Assembly: GCF_918698095.1 (NCBI RefSeq)
Contig: NZ_CAKKLY010000021.1
Location: forward strand, 1 to 64,000
Source of the DNA: Arthrobacter sp. Bi83
GTDB lineage: Bacteria; Actinomycetota; Actinomycetes; Actinomycetales; Micrococcaceae
Direction: 5' to 3'
DNA: 64,000 nucleotides
Shown: piece after piece, positions 24,728 to 32,946 of the stretch
How positions within the stretch are numbered: the stretch's first letter is position 1
Layout of the letters: every line of letters begins with the position of its first letter
The notes under the pieces: model-generated
Databases searched by the model: none
What the model was told of the DNA's origin: nothing
Seen by the model: the letters and a program-made list of their open reading frames with translations, nothing else
Position numbers and translations under genes: made by a program

Positions 24728-25804
24728 CTACGAAGCCGGGTGCGTGAACGGGATCCGGTCGAACGACATGACGCTCTCTGAACCCTCCGGATTGACGGTG
24801 ACTTTGAGCCAGTCCTTTGCATTGTTGGAGCCATCCACAGTGACTCGCGTCAGGTTCTTCGCCGCTGTGGCCTGACCGTAGAAGGATAGCCACGCAGAGC
24901 CAGCCGCGAGGGGGTGGTCCTGGTTGTAAACGTGGCTGTCGCCGTTGATCAGATAGACGGGACCGCTGAACGAGTTCGATTCCTCGATCAAGGTCTGCAC
25001 CAGGGTCCTGTAAGCACCGAAATCAGCCTGGGACGGAGCCGCGATTGTCGGGTCGAACATGTCGGCCTGAGTCATCACGACGACGGCCCGGTCACCGCGG
25101 TTCTGCGCCTTCCGTAACGTGGCCTTCAACTCCTCGATATCCGCTCGGGTCCGCTGCTGGACCTCATTCAGTTGGGCGGCAGTGGGCTGAGTTTGGCCGA
25201 GTCCGGTCCAAGGCAGCATCGAGTTGTTGCTGCCCGGAATGTTGACGGCCGTGAAGGCGACCTCATGCTTGCGGAAGCTGACGTTCTCCGGGAAGCCTTC
25301 CTTGGCCTGCGACTTCACCTTCATGGGTGCACCGAGTGTGAACCCGGCCTTGGGGAAGAAGAGTTCCCGAACCTTGGCTAGTCTTTCCAAGGGGTTGTAG
25401 GCTCCGTTGTTCGAGCGGTGGCAGTCTGCCCACTCGTTGTCGCCCGGGGTGTAGACGAGCGGTGCGGTGAAGCTGTCAAAGTTCTTCCTGATGGCTTCGA
25501 AGTACTGGTCAGAGCACTGGGAAGATCCATTCTTGATGTCGCCGGCGTGTGCGACAAAGCTCAGTTCCTTGTGCGCGTTGAGGTCCTCAATGTAGGACGG
25601 GAACGCCTGGATTTCAGCGTCACCGTAGGGCACGTCGCCGATCACTCCGAAGCTGAAGCCATTGGTGTTGCCCTGGTGCCCGTCGCCGTTAATCTGACCT
25701 GCGTCGTTGCCGTTGTTGGCCGCCAGCGCGGGCGGAGCCAGCAACGTGGTCGACAGCAGGACGGCCCCGGCCGTTGCGATCGCGAATCTTGTCATTAAAC
25801 GCAT
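24728..25804 (-). CDS. Secreted metallophosphoesterase
   Basis: A 358-residue exported enzyme. The signal peptide is MRLMTRFAIATAGAVLLSTTLLAPPALAAN. The calcineurin-like phosphoesterase motifs appear in order: GVIGDVPYGD (metal ligands), AHAGDIKNG, TPGDNEW, and late INGDSHVYNQD in place of the usual GHxH. That last divergence, and DVPYGD in place of DxH, mark a subfamily of secreted phosphatase-like proteins of unclear substrate. The start has GAGGAG 7 bases upstream. It lies alone between the TetR gene (convergent) and a divergent YdeI-like gene. Confidence 0.85.
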   Translation of the reverse strand: MRLMTRFAIATAGAVLLSTTLLAPPALAANNGNDAGQINGDGHQGNTNGFSFGVIGDVPYGDAEIQAFPSYIEDLNAHKELSFVAHAGDIKNGSSQCSDQYFEAIRKNFDSFTAPLVYTPGDNEWADCHRSNNGAYNPLERLAKVRELFFPKAGFTLGAPMKVKSQAKEGFPENVSFRKHEVAFTAVNIPGSNNSMLPWTGLGQTQPTAAQLNEVQQRTRADIEELKATLRKAQNRGDRAVVVMTQADMFDPTIAAPSQADFGAYRTLVQTLIEESNSFSGPVYLINGDSHVYNQDHPLAAGSAWLSFYGQATAAKNLTRVTVDGSNNAKDWLKVTVNPEGSESVMSFDRIPFTHPAS

Positions 25805-26013
25805 GAAAACTCTCCTCGTCGTTGGTCTCTGAATCCCCGGACGAGGCTATTGGCACGAACTGAACTCCAAGAGTCGGCGACATGAATCTTCGCTGCCAGA
25901 ATCCCGCCCGGCTTCGGTCGGTGCTGTCAGAATCACCCCTTCCCAGACGCGTCGTGCCCTCCACCGAGGCGGGCCACGGATGCATGGATTTTGAGGGAAG
26001 GCATACTGTGAAC

Positions 26014-26457
26014 ATGAAATTCACCACCACCATTCAAGGCAGCGGCAACAAAGCGGGCATTAAGATTCCTGAGGACATCGTCAACGCACTCAATGCAGGC
26101 AGGCGGCCGCCGGTAGTCGTGACCATCAACGGCCAAAGCTACCGCAGCAGCATCGCGGTGATGGGCGGCCACAACATGGTGGGGGTCAGCGCGGCCAACC
26201 GGGAACTGACCGGCACGTCGGCCGGAGACACTGTTGAGGTCGACGTCGAACTGGACACGCAGCCGCGGGTCATCAATGTTCCCGAAGACCTCGCCGCCGC
26301 CCTGGATGCCGAACCCGAGGCGAAAGCGTTCTACGCGACGCTGAACTACAGCAGCCAGCGGCGATACGTGGAGCCGATCGCGGATGCAAAAACGGAAGAC
26401 ACGCGCTCACGCCGGATCATCAAGATGGTGGCCGACCTCAAGGCAGGCAAGAAGTAA
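26014..26457 (+). CDS. DUF1905 / YdeI (OmpD-associated) domain protein
   Basis: A 147-residue cytoplasmic protein. DUF1905 (residues 1-82, MKFTTTIQGSGNKAGIKIPEDIVNAL through SAGDTVEVDVELD) is joined to a bacteriocin-protection/YdeI-like C-terminus (INVPEDLAAALDAEPEAKAFYATLNYSSQRRYVEPI). YdeI-type proteins are stress-associated, and a biochemical role is not established. The start could be the GTG at 26008, which has GAGGGAAGG at better spacing, but family proteins begin at MKFTT. A short GC hairpin follows the stop. Confidence 0.85.
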   Translation: MKFTTTIQGSGNKAGIKIPEDIVNALNAGRRPPVVVTINGQSYRSSIAVMGGHNMVGVSAANRELTGTSAGDTVEVDVELDTQPRVINVPEDLAAALDAEPEAKAFYATLNYSSQRRYVEPIADAKTEDTRSRRIIKMVADLKAGKK

Positions 26458-26458
26458 G

Positions 26459-26475
26459 CCGGCCGAAGCGGCCGG
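26459..26475. terminator. Hairpin between convergent genes
   Basis: CCGGCC pairs with GGCCGG around a 5-base loop directly after the YdeI-like gene and 68 bp before the convergent reductase gene. It may serve both strands. There is no long T-run. Confidence 0.45.
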
Positions 26476-26542
26476 AGCCCGTTAACGCAGAGCCCGTGTC
26501 CTGCGCCAAGGGCTACGATCCAATCGGCGCATGCCACTTCCT

Positions 26543-27163
26543 TCAGGCTGGGCGCGCAGGGTGGTAGTGCGGGCGCCCGGCCGGTCGGTAGACCTGAATC
26601 GTCACGCCCTTCGTGTCGGCTCGCGAATCAACCAGGTCGAGCGCGACGTCCAAGCCCGCTTCGGGGAACAGTCGTGTGCCCTGACCCAAGACCACCGGGA
26701 CAATCAGCAGCGTGAGCTCGTCGACTAACTCGTGCTCGAGCAACCACCGGACCAGGGCTCCGCTGCCGTGCACCTGCAGCTCACCTCCTGGCTGGGCCTT
26801 CAATTCGCCGACGGCCGCCGCAAGGTCGCCCGAGAGGACGGTCGTGCCCGCCCAGTGCGGATCGGTTATCGTGTTCGATGCAACGTACTTGGGTGCCTTG
26901 TTCAACGCCACACCGATCGGGTGTGCGCGCATCTGCTCGTTCGAGCCCCACGTGTCCGCGAAGATCTCATAGGTTCGCCGGCCAAACAAGAAAGCATCGG
27001 CGCGCCGGAACGTCTGGGTGATAAACGCCCCGGTCTCGTCATCGAAGACCCCCATGGCCCACCCGTCGCGCTCGAACCCGTCTCTGCGCTCATCATCGGT
27101 CGCGTGGCCGTTTCCTTGCACCACTCCGTCAACGGTGATCTGCGTCATTGTCGTCAGTTTCAT
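26543..27163 (-). CDS. Dihydrofolate-reductase-fold protein (RibD C-terminal-like)
   Basis: A 206-residue NADPH-binding protein of the DHFR/RibD_C family. It has MKLTTMTQITVDGVVQGNG, the cofactor-helix region ADAFLFGRRTYEIFADTWG, GGELQVHGSGALVRWLLEHELVDELTLLIVPVVLGQGTRLFPEAG and a C-terminal beta hairpin. These paralogues are widespread in actinobacteria and seldom have a known substrate; they are not folate or riboflavin genes as such. It starts at ATG 27163. It forms a loose group with the VOC and DUF1801 genes that follow, none of which are evidently co-transcribed. Confidence 0.87.
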   Translation of the reverse strand: MKLTTMTQITVDGVVQGNGHATDDERRDGFERDGWAMGVFDDETGAFITQTFRRADAFLFGRRTYEIFADTWGSNEQMRAHPIGVALNKAPKYVASNTITDPHWAGTTVLSGDLAAAVGELKAQPGGELQVHGSGALVRWLLEHELVDELTLLIVPVVLGQGTRLFPEAGLDVALDLVDSRADTKGVTIQVYRPAGRPHYHPARPA

Positions 27164-27406
27164 TGCCGCCGCTCTGTTCCCTCGGAGACGCTTCATCGGC
27201 GATCCCGGACCTTGCTCCGAAACTCTGCCCGAAACCGAGCCATACCGCTAGCCTTGGGCACCTCCCGCGGAGGTCGCGGTCAAGGGCGGGCTACCGAATA
27301 ACGCACATGGACTGCTCCCTAGCCTTAGATGACCACCTCCGGGTCAAGCAGCATCAGTGGGCGGTTAAGCCTTCCCCAGCTCAAAGCGATTCGCACCAGA
27401 CGCTCG

Positions 27407-27760
27407 TCACTGGCGCCGTCGGCCGAGGACACAGAACTCGTTCCCTTCGGGGTCGGCCAACACGACCCAAGATTGCTCACCCTGGCCGATATCGACACGC
27501 TTTGCGCCATGAGCCACGAGACGAGCCACCTCGGCGTCCTGGTCATCCGGCCTGAAGTCCAGATGCAGTCGGCTCTTGCCCTTCTTGGGCTCATCGAGCC
27601 GGACGAAGTCCAACCCCGGCAGGCGATCCGGCTCGGCGCGGATCTCGAATTCGTCATTGGAGGAGTGGACCACCATCCAGCCGAGCGCCTCGGCCCACCA
27701 TTGCCCCAAGGTCATCGGATCGAGCGAGTGGACGATCACCTGTTCCCATTCCAAGGTCAT
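27407..27760 (-). CDS. VOC family protein (Glyoxalase_6-like)
   Basis: A 117-residue single-domain VOC protein. Module 1 is WEQVIVHSLDPMTLGQWWAEALGWMVVHSS, then RLHLDFRPDDQDAEVARLVAHGAKRVDIG, ending VVLADPEGNEFCVL, the usual metal-side strand. No activity can be assigned. It is read on the minus strand, and its start at 27760 is behind ACCTT-poor sequence, so the exact start is only probable. It is one of three VOC genes within 2 kb, on both strands. Confidence 0.82.
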   Translation of the reverse strand: MTLEWEQVIVHSLDPMTLGQWWAEALGWMVVHSSNDEFEIRAEPDRLPGLDFVRLDEPKKGKSRLHLDFRPDDQDAEVARLVAHGAKRVDIGQGEQSWVVLADPEGNEFCVLGRRRQ

Positions 27761-28009
27761 CAGCCCAGCCTATTGGTCAGGAGCCGGGCCGGGGACAATG
27801 ACACGAGCAGCACACCAACTGTCCCGGCCGAGGAATACGAGCTGGGAGCTAGGTGTGGGACACACGGAACACTCACCTGCATGTTGAGGACCCGCGCGGA
27901 CCTATCGACGGAACCTCTTAGTTTCTTGTCTAATAGTTGCGAAACATCACTCGATAGAGTCCAGCCGCGGCCTCGCCAACCCAGCCTTATCTCATGGAGG
28001 ATTCAACCG

Positions 28010-28429
28010 TTGAAAACGCTGTTTCCCGCCTACCGGGTCTCCGATCGGGAGGCTTCGCTGACCTTCTACTCCATCCTCGGCTACCAGGTCCTGAGCACCG
28101 TCGAACTCGATGGTGAGTCGACTCTCTCCCTGCTCAAGCTTCCCGAGGAGCCGGCTGTCTCTTTGGAACTGGTCCATCGCCCGGCTGCCGGACCGGTGGA
28201 CCCCGGCGGCTTCGAGCACCTTGCGGTGCAGGTGGACAATCTAGGGGCAACCTTGGACCGGTTGACCATCGCGGGCCTGAAACCGGGGCCGGTGGTTCGA
28301 CACGGTGACGCCGACGGGCCGCCGTTTACGGCGATTCTCACTGACCCCGACGGATACGAAATCGAGCTGGTCGAGTGGCCTCCCGGACACGCGGACGGCA
28401 TCACGGAGGCAGACGTCGTCACTGGCTGA
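28010..28429 (+). CDS. VOC family protein
   Basis: A 139-residue VOC protein: YRVSDREASLTFYSILGYQVL, LSLLKLPEEPAVSLELVHRP, GFEHLAVQVDNLGATLDRLTIAGL and TDPDGYEIELVEWP. Candidate metal ligands His and Glu are in their usual places (FEHLAVQV and YEIELVEW), as in glyoxalase I-like and dioxygenase-like members. I start it at the TTG at 28010 because ATGGAGGATTCAACC precedes it; the open frame far upstream has no homology. The substrate is unknown. Confidence 0.8.
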   Translation: MKTLFPAYRVSDREASLTFYSILGYQVLSTVELDGESTLSLLKLPEEPAVSLELVHRPAAGPVDPGGFEHLAVQVDNLGATLDRLTIAGLKPGPVVRHGDADGPPFTAILTDPDGYEIELVEWPPGHADGITEADVVTG

Positions 28430-28739
28430 CATGGAAGCGTCCCACTTCGTTGAACCCGCGACACTTCACTTAGGCACTTCCCAAGCACGGTTTCAGTCCG
28501 TTTGTGGTCGGTGATGAGTGCTGCTGCAAGGCTGCGCGCGGCCCACTTACCGCCCACCATGGGCTGATTTTGGTCAAACCGCCACGGTTCGACCGCCAAA
28601 AACAGGAATGACCGACAGCGGTCATGTGAATCGCAGCGACAAATGTCACCCCCGGCCGCCCGTTAGCCGATCGGCCAACGGACAGACAGTGGCGTCTCGC
28701 CACTGGAGCTAATAGCTCCGCTTTGGTAGCTTTCAACGC
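28430..28739. other. 310-bp gene-free interval with two adjacent perfect hairpins
   Basis: I see no gene on either strand. The right end carries two perfect palindromes, at 28687-28705 and 28705-28719, described next. Confidence 0.5.
28687..28719. promoter_or_regulatory. Two touching perfect palindromes upstream of a VOC gene
   Basis: CAGTGGCG-TCT-CGCCACTG (28687-28705) shares its last base with GGAGCT-AAT-AGCTCC (28705-28719). Both are perfect dyads with 3-base centres and end 20 bp before the next start codon. They could be an operator pair or a 5' leader hairpin pair. Confidence 0.5.
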
Positions 28740-29177
28740 ATGGCCATCAAATTTGAGAATGTGGGTATCGCTGTTCGCGACATCGAAGCAGCAATCGCCT
28801 TTTTCACCGATCTCGGTCTTACACTCGTCGGCCGTGACACGGTCAAGGGCGAGTGGACCGATACTGCCGTTGGACTTGATGGAAACCATGCCAACATCGC
28901 GATGCTCCAGACCCCAGATGGTCATGGTCGACTCGAGCTCTTCGAATACATCCATCCCGAGGCGATCGAGTCGAACCCGACTCGGCCCAACGACATTGGC
29001 ATGCACCGCGTGGCCTTCTCGGTAGACGACATCGATAAGGCCCTCGAGGTAGCTGCAAAGCACGGATGCCATCCGCTACGCGGTGTGGCGACCTATAAGG
29101 ACGTCTATAAACTCACGTACCTCCGCGGCCCCAGCGGAATCCTCGTGATGCTCGCCCAGGAACTGAAGAAAGACTGA
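28740..29177 (+). CDS. VOC family protein (methylmalonyl-CoA epimerase/glyoxalase-like)
   Basis: A 145-residue VOC protein. It begins IKFENVGIAVRDIEAAIAFFTDLGLTLV. Its middle has GRLELFEYIHPEAIE, a substrate-side loop seen in two-module lyases. The second module is IGMHRVAFSVDDIDKALEVAAKHG, ending YLRGPSGILVMLAQEL. Candidate metal ligands are the His in GMHRVAF and Glu in LELFEY. There is no good ribosome binding site, and the two palindromes just upstream may replace or mask it. Substrate unknown. Confidence 0.82.
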   Translation: MAIKFENVGIAVRDIEAAIAFFTDLGLTLVGRDTVKGEWTDTAVGLDGNHANIAMLQTPDGHGRLELFEYIHPEAIESNPTRPNDIGMHRVAFSVDDIDKALEVAAKHGCHPLRGVATYKDVYKLTYLRGPSGILVMLAQELKKD

Positions 29178-29331
29178 CACCCGAATCGGCCCAATTGGCC
29201 TGTATTGCCAGGCCTCAGGGTCCAGAGACTGTCCGGTGAAGGACGGGCTTGCGGACGCTCACTCGGTCTCCTCGTTGCCGGGCAGGCACCCCACGTGAGA
29301 CGGCCCCAACCCGGTATCAGGGCGATGTGAA

Positions 29332-29769
29332 TCAGAGCTGGCCAGTGGCCTTCCGTACCAGCTCCGCGACGACCTTCTCGTCGGCCGATGAGAGCTCGGT
29401 GATGGCGTATGACGTGGGCCACATTGTGCCATCGTCGAGCTGTGCCGGCCCGAAGAACGTGAGGTTGCCGTAGCGAGCCTTGAACCTCGCGCGCTCCTGG
29501 TAGAACAGCACGGGCTTGCCGTCCGCGTTGGCATAGGCGGGGCTGCCGTAGAACAGCTTCGGGGCCAGCGACGGGGCGACCCCCATGACGATCGAGTGAA
29601 TGCGCTCAGCGTTTTTCTTGTCCGGCTCGTCAAGTGAGGCGATCTTGTCGAGAACCGACTGTAAGGCCTCGGCGGCGCTCTGCCGCTCCTTTAGCTCCTT
29701 GGCGCGCTGCTTCATTGCGGCCCGCTCCTCGGGGGTGAACTTGGACCCAGAACCTTTCGACTCAGCCAT
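29332..29769 (-). CDS. DUF1801 (YdhG-like) protein
   Basis: A 145-residue cytoplasmic protein. The charged N-terminal helix (FTPEERAAMKQRAKELKERQSAAEALQSVLDKIASLDEPDKKNAERIHSIV) precedes the DUF1801 core (APSLAPKLFYGSPAYANADGKPVLFYQERARFKARYGNLTFF). Related proteins such as YdhG and Fra-like iron chaperones have this fold, but a specific role is not established. The start at 29769 is the first ATG. It is not part of an evident operon. Confidence 0.85.
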   Translation of the reverse strand: MAESKGSGSKFTPEERAAMKQRAKELKERQSAAEALQSVLDKIASLDEPDKKNAERIHSIVMGVAPSLAPKLFYGSPAYANADGKPVLFYQERARFKARYGNLTFFGPAQLDDGTMWPTSYAITELSSADEKVVAELVRKATGQL

Positions 29770-29889
29770 GCGCCCATTCTTGCAGGCGAGGGTGAGCCCA
29801 GCGCTCCGTAGCGTCGTTCCGCAGGGCTGCGTGTCACGCTTGGCGTCGCCTAGGGGGATGGGTCTGCGAGCGGTGTGTACGGTACTGAT

Positions 29890-30447
29890 ATGGCTTCTCC
29901 GCAGACGCTAAGCGAGGCCGAGCGCCGCGTCGTCGCGATTTGGGCCGCAGACTGCGCTGAGCGAGTCCTGGCTTTATTTGAGGCAGAGGCACCGGCAGAT
30001 GGCCGCCCCCGCGACGCCATCGCCCGAGCCCGGGCCTTCGCTCGCGGTGAGCGCAGTGCCGCCGAAGAGATCCGCCGGCGGTTTGTTGCGGGCCGTGCCG
30101 CACGCGAGGTGAATAGCCCTGCTGCGGTGGCTGCCGCCCGGTCTGCCACGCAAGCCGCATCCGTCGCCCACATGGGCGCGCACGCCTTGGGGGCAGCAGC
30201 GTATGCCGCGAAAGCGGCCGGACTGGCAGCGCCCGATCGGCCCCAGACGGTCGACGACGAGGTCCACTGGCAACTCGAGCACATGACTGCCGAAGCCCGG
30301 TCCGCGCTTCGGCGCTTGCCACCGCTGGGTGGGAATTCCGCCGGCCCGCTGGGGTCAGGACTTCTCGCGTCCGGAATCCTCGCCTCGATTATCCGCGCGA
30401 TCCAGGCCGATTTGGCTCGCCCTGACCAGTCTGCCTCCTCCAGCTGA
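29890..30447 (+). CDS. Imm5-like (putative immunity) protein
   Basis: A 185-residue all-helical, Ala-rich protein. The opening LSEAERRVVAIWAADCAERVLALFEAEAPADGRPRDAIARARAFARGE is characteristic of the Imm5 / putative immunity family, which is often misannotated as SbcC exonuclease. The later part AATQAASVAHMGAHALGAAAYAAKAAGLAAP also fits. Family members are thought to protect against polymorphic toxins, but evidence is mostly genomic. No toxin or secretion gene is adjacent, so here it is an orphan. The ATG at 29890 is chosen over 29875 by homology to the usual start. Just downstream is a broken DDKGG gene. Confidence 0.75.
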   Translation: MASPQTLSEAERRVVAIWAADCAERVLALFEAEAPADGRPRDAIARARAFARGERSAAEEIRRRFVAGRAAREVNSPAAVAAARSATQAASVAHMGAHALGAAAYAAKAAGLAAPDRPQTVDDEVHWQLEHMTAEARSALRRLPPLGGNSAGPLGSGLLASGILASIIRAIQADLARPDQSASSS

Positions 30448-30462
30448 ATCCGCCGCCCGTAA

Positions 30463-30680
30463 GCCGGTCGATCACCGTACTGTTGGTGCCCGGTGGCCGA
30501 ACCTTTAGCGGGCAGCGGCAGCGGCAGCGGCACCACCGTCACAGCAGAACCTGGCGATGACAAGGGCGGTGCCAGCAAGGCGTCCCAACCAGATGATGAC
30601 AAGGGCGGTGCCAGCAAGGCGACCGAACCGGGAGATGACAGCGGCGGCCATGGCGGCCACGGTACGGACCTCCCCGCATA
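30463..30680 (+). pseudogene. Remnant of a third DDKGG repeat protein
   Basis: The + strand encodes GTTVTAEPGDDKGGASKASQ, PDDDKGGASKATEPGDD and SGGHGGHG, nearly identical to the C-terminus of the secreted protein at 3396-3971. There is no signal peptide, start codon or linker upstream; the frame opens after a stop at 30462. The normal end GHGSDD-stop has become GHGTDLPAY, running on into the next gene's antisense. It is a 5'-truncated, 3'-altered copy. Confidence 0.75.
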
Positions 30681-30715
30681 TGAAACGCACCCCAGAGGGC
30701 TGGCTGCTAGAGCCG

Positions 30716-31858
30716 CTAGAGGCCGGGGCGCAGTGGGGACGAGCCGTCGGGGCGGCTATGCGTCAGGGCGACCCACGAGGTCCAGTCAGCGGGGTTCGCC
30801 GACGGCCGCCCCAGCAGGAAGCCCTGTCCGGCTGTCACGCCCGCTTCGATGACTGCGTCGAGTTCGGCCTGCGTTTCAATTCCTTCGGCGACCAGCACCG
30901 CTCCTGTTTCACGGGCCAGTCCGCGCACCGCGGCGGCGGCCTCCCCGGCCTGACCGTGAACCAACCCACTGATGAAATCCCGGTCAAGTTTGATGATGTC
31001 CGGACGGATTTCGCGGATGCGCGGGATGGAACGGTCCTCACTGGAGAAGTCCATGGACAAGCTCGCGCCGTTGCGGCGAAGCAGATCCAGGGCGACGCTA
31101 ATGGCTTCCCAGTCTTCCCCTGCACGCTGCCCTTCGCTGTCATGCCCGGTGAAATCGATGACCATCCTCTCCGGCGGCAGGGCGGATGTGAGCAGCAGGT
31201 ATTGGACCCTGGGATCGGTGATGGCGGCCGGGCTGAGGTTGGCGGCGATGAACAGCGGGGAAGGGATCTCCTGCCCGGCAGTGATCGCACTTTCAAGGGC
31301 TGCTATTTCCAGGTCCATGCCGAGGCCGAGGGCAGCTGCGTCCCGGAACCAGGCGGCAGCGCGGGAGCCGTCGGTGCTGACGAATCGTGCCAGTGCCTCG
31401 AACCCGAGGACGTTTCCGCTGGGCAGTCTTCGGATGGGCTGCAGGGCCGTCAGCACCATCCGATTCTCCAACACGTCTTCAATCCGGTGTATCCGGCCGG
31501 CATCCAAGGAGCCCTGGTCAAGGTCATGGGTGCCGAACGGGAACGCCGTCTCGGCGGAGCCCTCCCCCGGGCGGGGTGCGGTCGCGTCCTCGGCCGCACC
31601 CGTCAGGCTTCTGGTCAGGATCAGATGTTCCAGCAACGCCCGCTCAGGGTGTCCCGGGTAGGCGGCGAGGCGTTCACGCAGCTGGCTTCTGGCCCACTCG
31701 CCTTCAGGATCCGGATCCTCCAGCACATGGCGGATGACCTCCGCCACCTGCCTTTGCAGACCACTGCCAAGACCCCTTGGCCGTGATCCTGGCCCGCCCG
31801 GATCCGGTACGGGTGACGCGCCAGGAGTCGGCGGGAAGGTGAACTCGTCGTTCGACAT
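30716..31858 (-). CDS. EAL-domain protein with divergent catalytic motifs
   Basis: A 380-residue cytoplasmic protein. Residues about 30-90 form a small helical domain shared with the 93-residue protein at 5993-6274. Residues 135-370 are an EAL fold: LQPIRRLPSGNVLGFEALARF, AANLSPAAITDP, IKLDRDFISGL and LVAEGIETQAELDAVIEAG. Two metal/catalytic segments are altered: the usual E(L/I)TE is DFTGHD, and the DDFG loop is SMDFSSED, with one Asp only. It may be a weak cyclic-di-GMP phosphodiesterase or a c-di-GMP-binding/adaptor protein. It contains no GGDEF or sensory domain. It is a single gene. Confidence 0.85.
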   Translation of the reverse strand: MSNDEFTFPPTPGASPVPDPGGPGSRPRGLGSGLQRQVAEVIRHVLEDPDPEGEWARSQLRERLAAYPGHPERALLEHLILTRSLTGAAEDATAPRPGEGSAETAFPFGTHDLDQGSLDAGRIHRIEDVLENRMVLTALQPIRRLPSGNVLGFEALARFVSTDGSRAAAWFRDAAALGLGMDLEIAALESAITAGQEIPSPLFIAANLSPAAITDPRVQYLLLTSALPPERMVIDFTGHDSEGQRAGEDWEAISVALDLLRRNGASLSMDFSSEDRSIPRIREIRPDIIKLDRDFISGLVHGQAGEAAAAVRGLARETGAVLVAEGIETQAELDAVIEAGVTAGQGFLLGRPSANPADWTSWVALTHSRPDGSSPLRPGL

Positions 31859-32374
31859 CGGCTATTTTCCTTGCTCCGGTGTTCGTACCGCTGCTGACTG
31901 GTGTTCCGGATCCGTGGAGGCCACCGGGTGTGATGACAATACCGTCAACAGTAGGCAAGATGCGCCCTAGGCGGTGCACGGCTTCACTGGTCTCCTGCTC
32001 TGCCGCGGCCGGCTCAAGGTCGTCGGCAACGAGCAGGATCGCAGCAACCTGGCGACTTTGGGCTTGCGGGCTACAGTCGGCACCGCCGTCGAGGGGGTCG
32101 ACCTCGTACCAGCGTTCATCGAGCAAGCGACAGCACGATTTCCTGGTATCCCGTTCCGTGTGGCATCACTAACCAGCCACACGCCATACCCCCGGATACT
32201 CATGGCCCATTAAAGAGGCCGTTCAGATGCTCGCTGCGGCAGGTTTCGAAGTCGTCTCATATGAAAACCGAACTGGCCATCGACCTCATGCCGGCATTGC
32301 CGCACGCCTGCATAAGCGCCTGACGGCAATGAGCACAGTGAAGCAACAAGCCGCTATAGATGGGAGAGACTAAC
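31859..32374. other. Gene-free interval containing a methyltransferase remnant
   Basis: The left part (31859-32060) has no recognisable gene. From about 32065 the + strand encodes the methyltransferase remnant reported in the next entry. The 140-residue open frame on the minus strand is its antisense shadow. Confidence 0.5.
32065..32374 (+). pseudogene. SAM-dependent methyltransferase, internally deleted remnant
   Basis: The + strand gives GTAVEGVDLVPAFIEQATAR and FPGIPFRVASLTS, the motif I/II region of a class I methyltransferase (VDLSPAMIE.AR...PG..F.VASLT). After a break it gives EAVQMLAAAGFEVVSYENRT and AGIAARLHKRLTAMS, the C-terminal GFEVV strand. About 80-100 central residues and the N-terminus are missing. 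A second, independent case of the same type of deletion is at 48.5 kb. Confidence 0.6.
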
Positions 32375-32839
32375 CTAGGCCTGCCGGCGGTACACGGCTT
32401 CGACCACTTGGTACGGATCACGTTCGGGCACCAGGTTGTTCATGGTGATCCGTCCGCTGTTGCCGTCGCCGGGCTCGATGTGGATCTCCCAGCCCCAGTC
32501 AGGCCCGGACGGGGCGGCGTACCAGCCGGTCAGCCTGACCACGCCGTCGTCGCCGATTTCCCCGGCAAAGTTCATCCATTCCGGCCCGGAGTGGAAGGAA
32601 TCAACCCACACCGCTGCCGCACCAGGTCCGGAGGCAGGGCCGGAGCCCAGGAGCAGCAGTCCGCTCTGCGGCTTGTCCTCATGCGACCACGTGTACTCGA
32701 TGGTCACGAACTCCCGGGCGGTCACGGTGACGGTCGCAGTCGCCACGGATTCCTGGAACTCATCCGTGGGCATGATGCGCAGCCGGTTGTGGCCCTGCCA
32801 GGTGCCCACGAACGGGGCCATGGTTTCGGTAATCGTCAT
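32375..32839 (-). CDS. DUF1579-type small protein
   Basis: A 154-residue cytoplasmic protein predicted as a beta-barrel: MAPFVGTWQGHNRLRIMPTDEF, TVTAREFVTIEYTWSHEDKPQSGLLLLG, VWVDSFHSGPEWMNFAGEIGDDGVVRLTGWYAAPSGPDWGWEIHIEP. The opening F.G.W.G and the lipocalin-like strand series fit the DUF1579 family of unknown function. The ATG at 32839 begins at the conserved part; the longer frame to 32917 is rejected. It is a single gene that ends where the methyltransferase remnant ends, tail to tail. Confidence 0.78.
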   Translation of the reverse strand: MTITETMAPFVGTWQGHNRLRIMPTDEFQESVATATVTVTAREFVTIEYTWSHEDKPQSGLLLLGSGPASGPGAAAVWVDSFHSGPEWMNFAGEIGDDGVVRLTGWYAAPSGPDWGWEIHIEPGDGNSGRITMNNLVPERDPYQVVEAVYRRQA

Positions 32840-32946
32840 ACCGGCAGTCTGGCCGGGATGCGCCGGCGCCGCCAGTAAGCGCACGCCTTTAGTTACGCGT
32901 GTCCTGCGTTGACACAAAACGACGCTTCGCCCCAGTCGTCCGCCAG

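Noticed and set aside
30557..31786. 409-residue plus-strand frame
   Set aside because: Antisense of the EAL-domain gene; only its first 40 residues (the DDKGG remnant) carry information.
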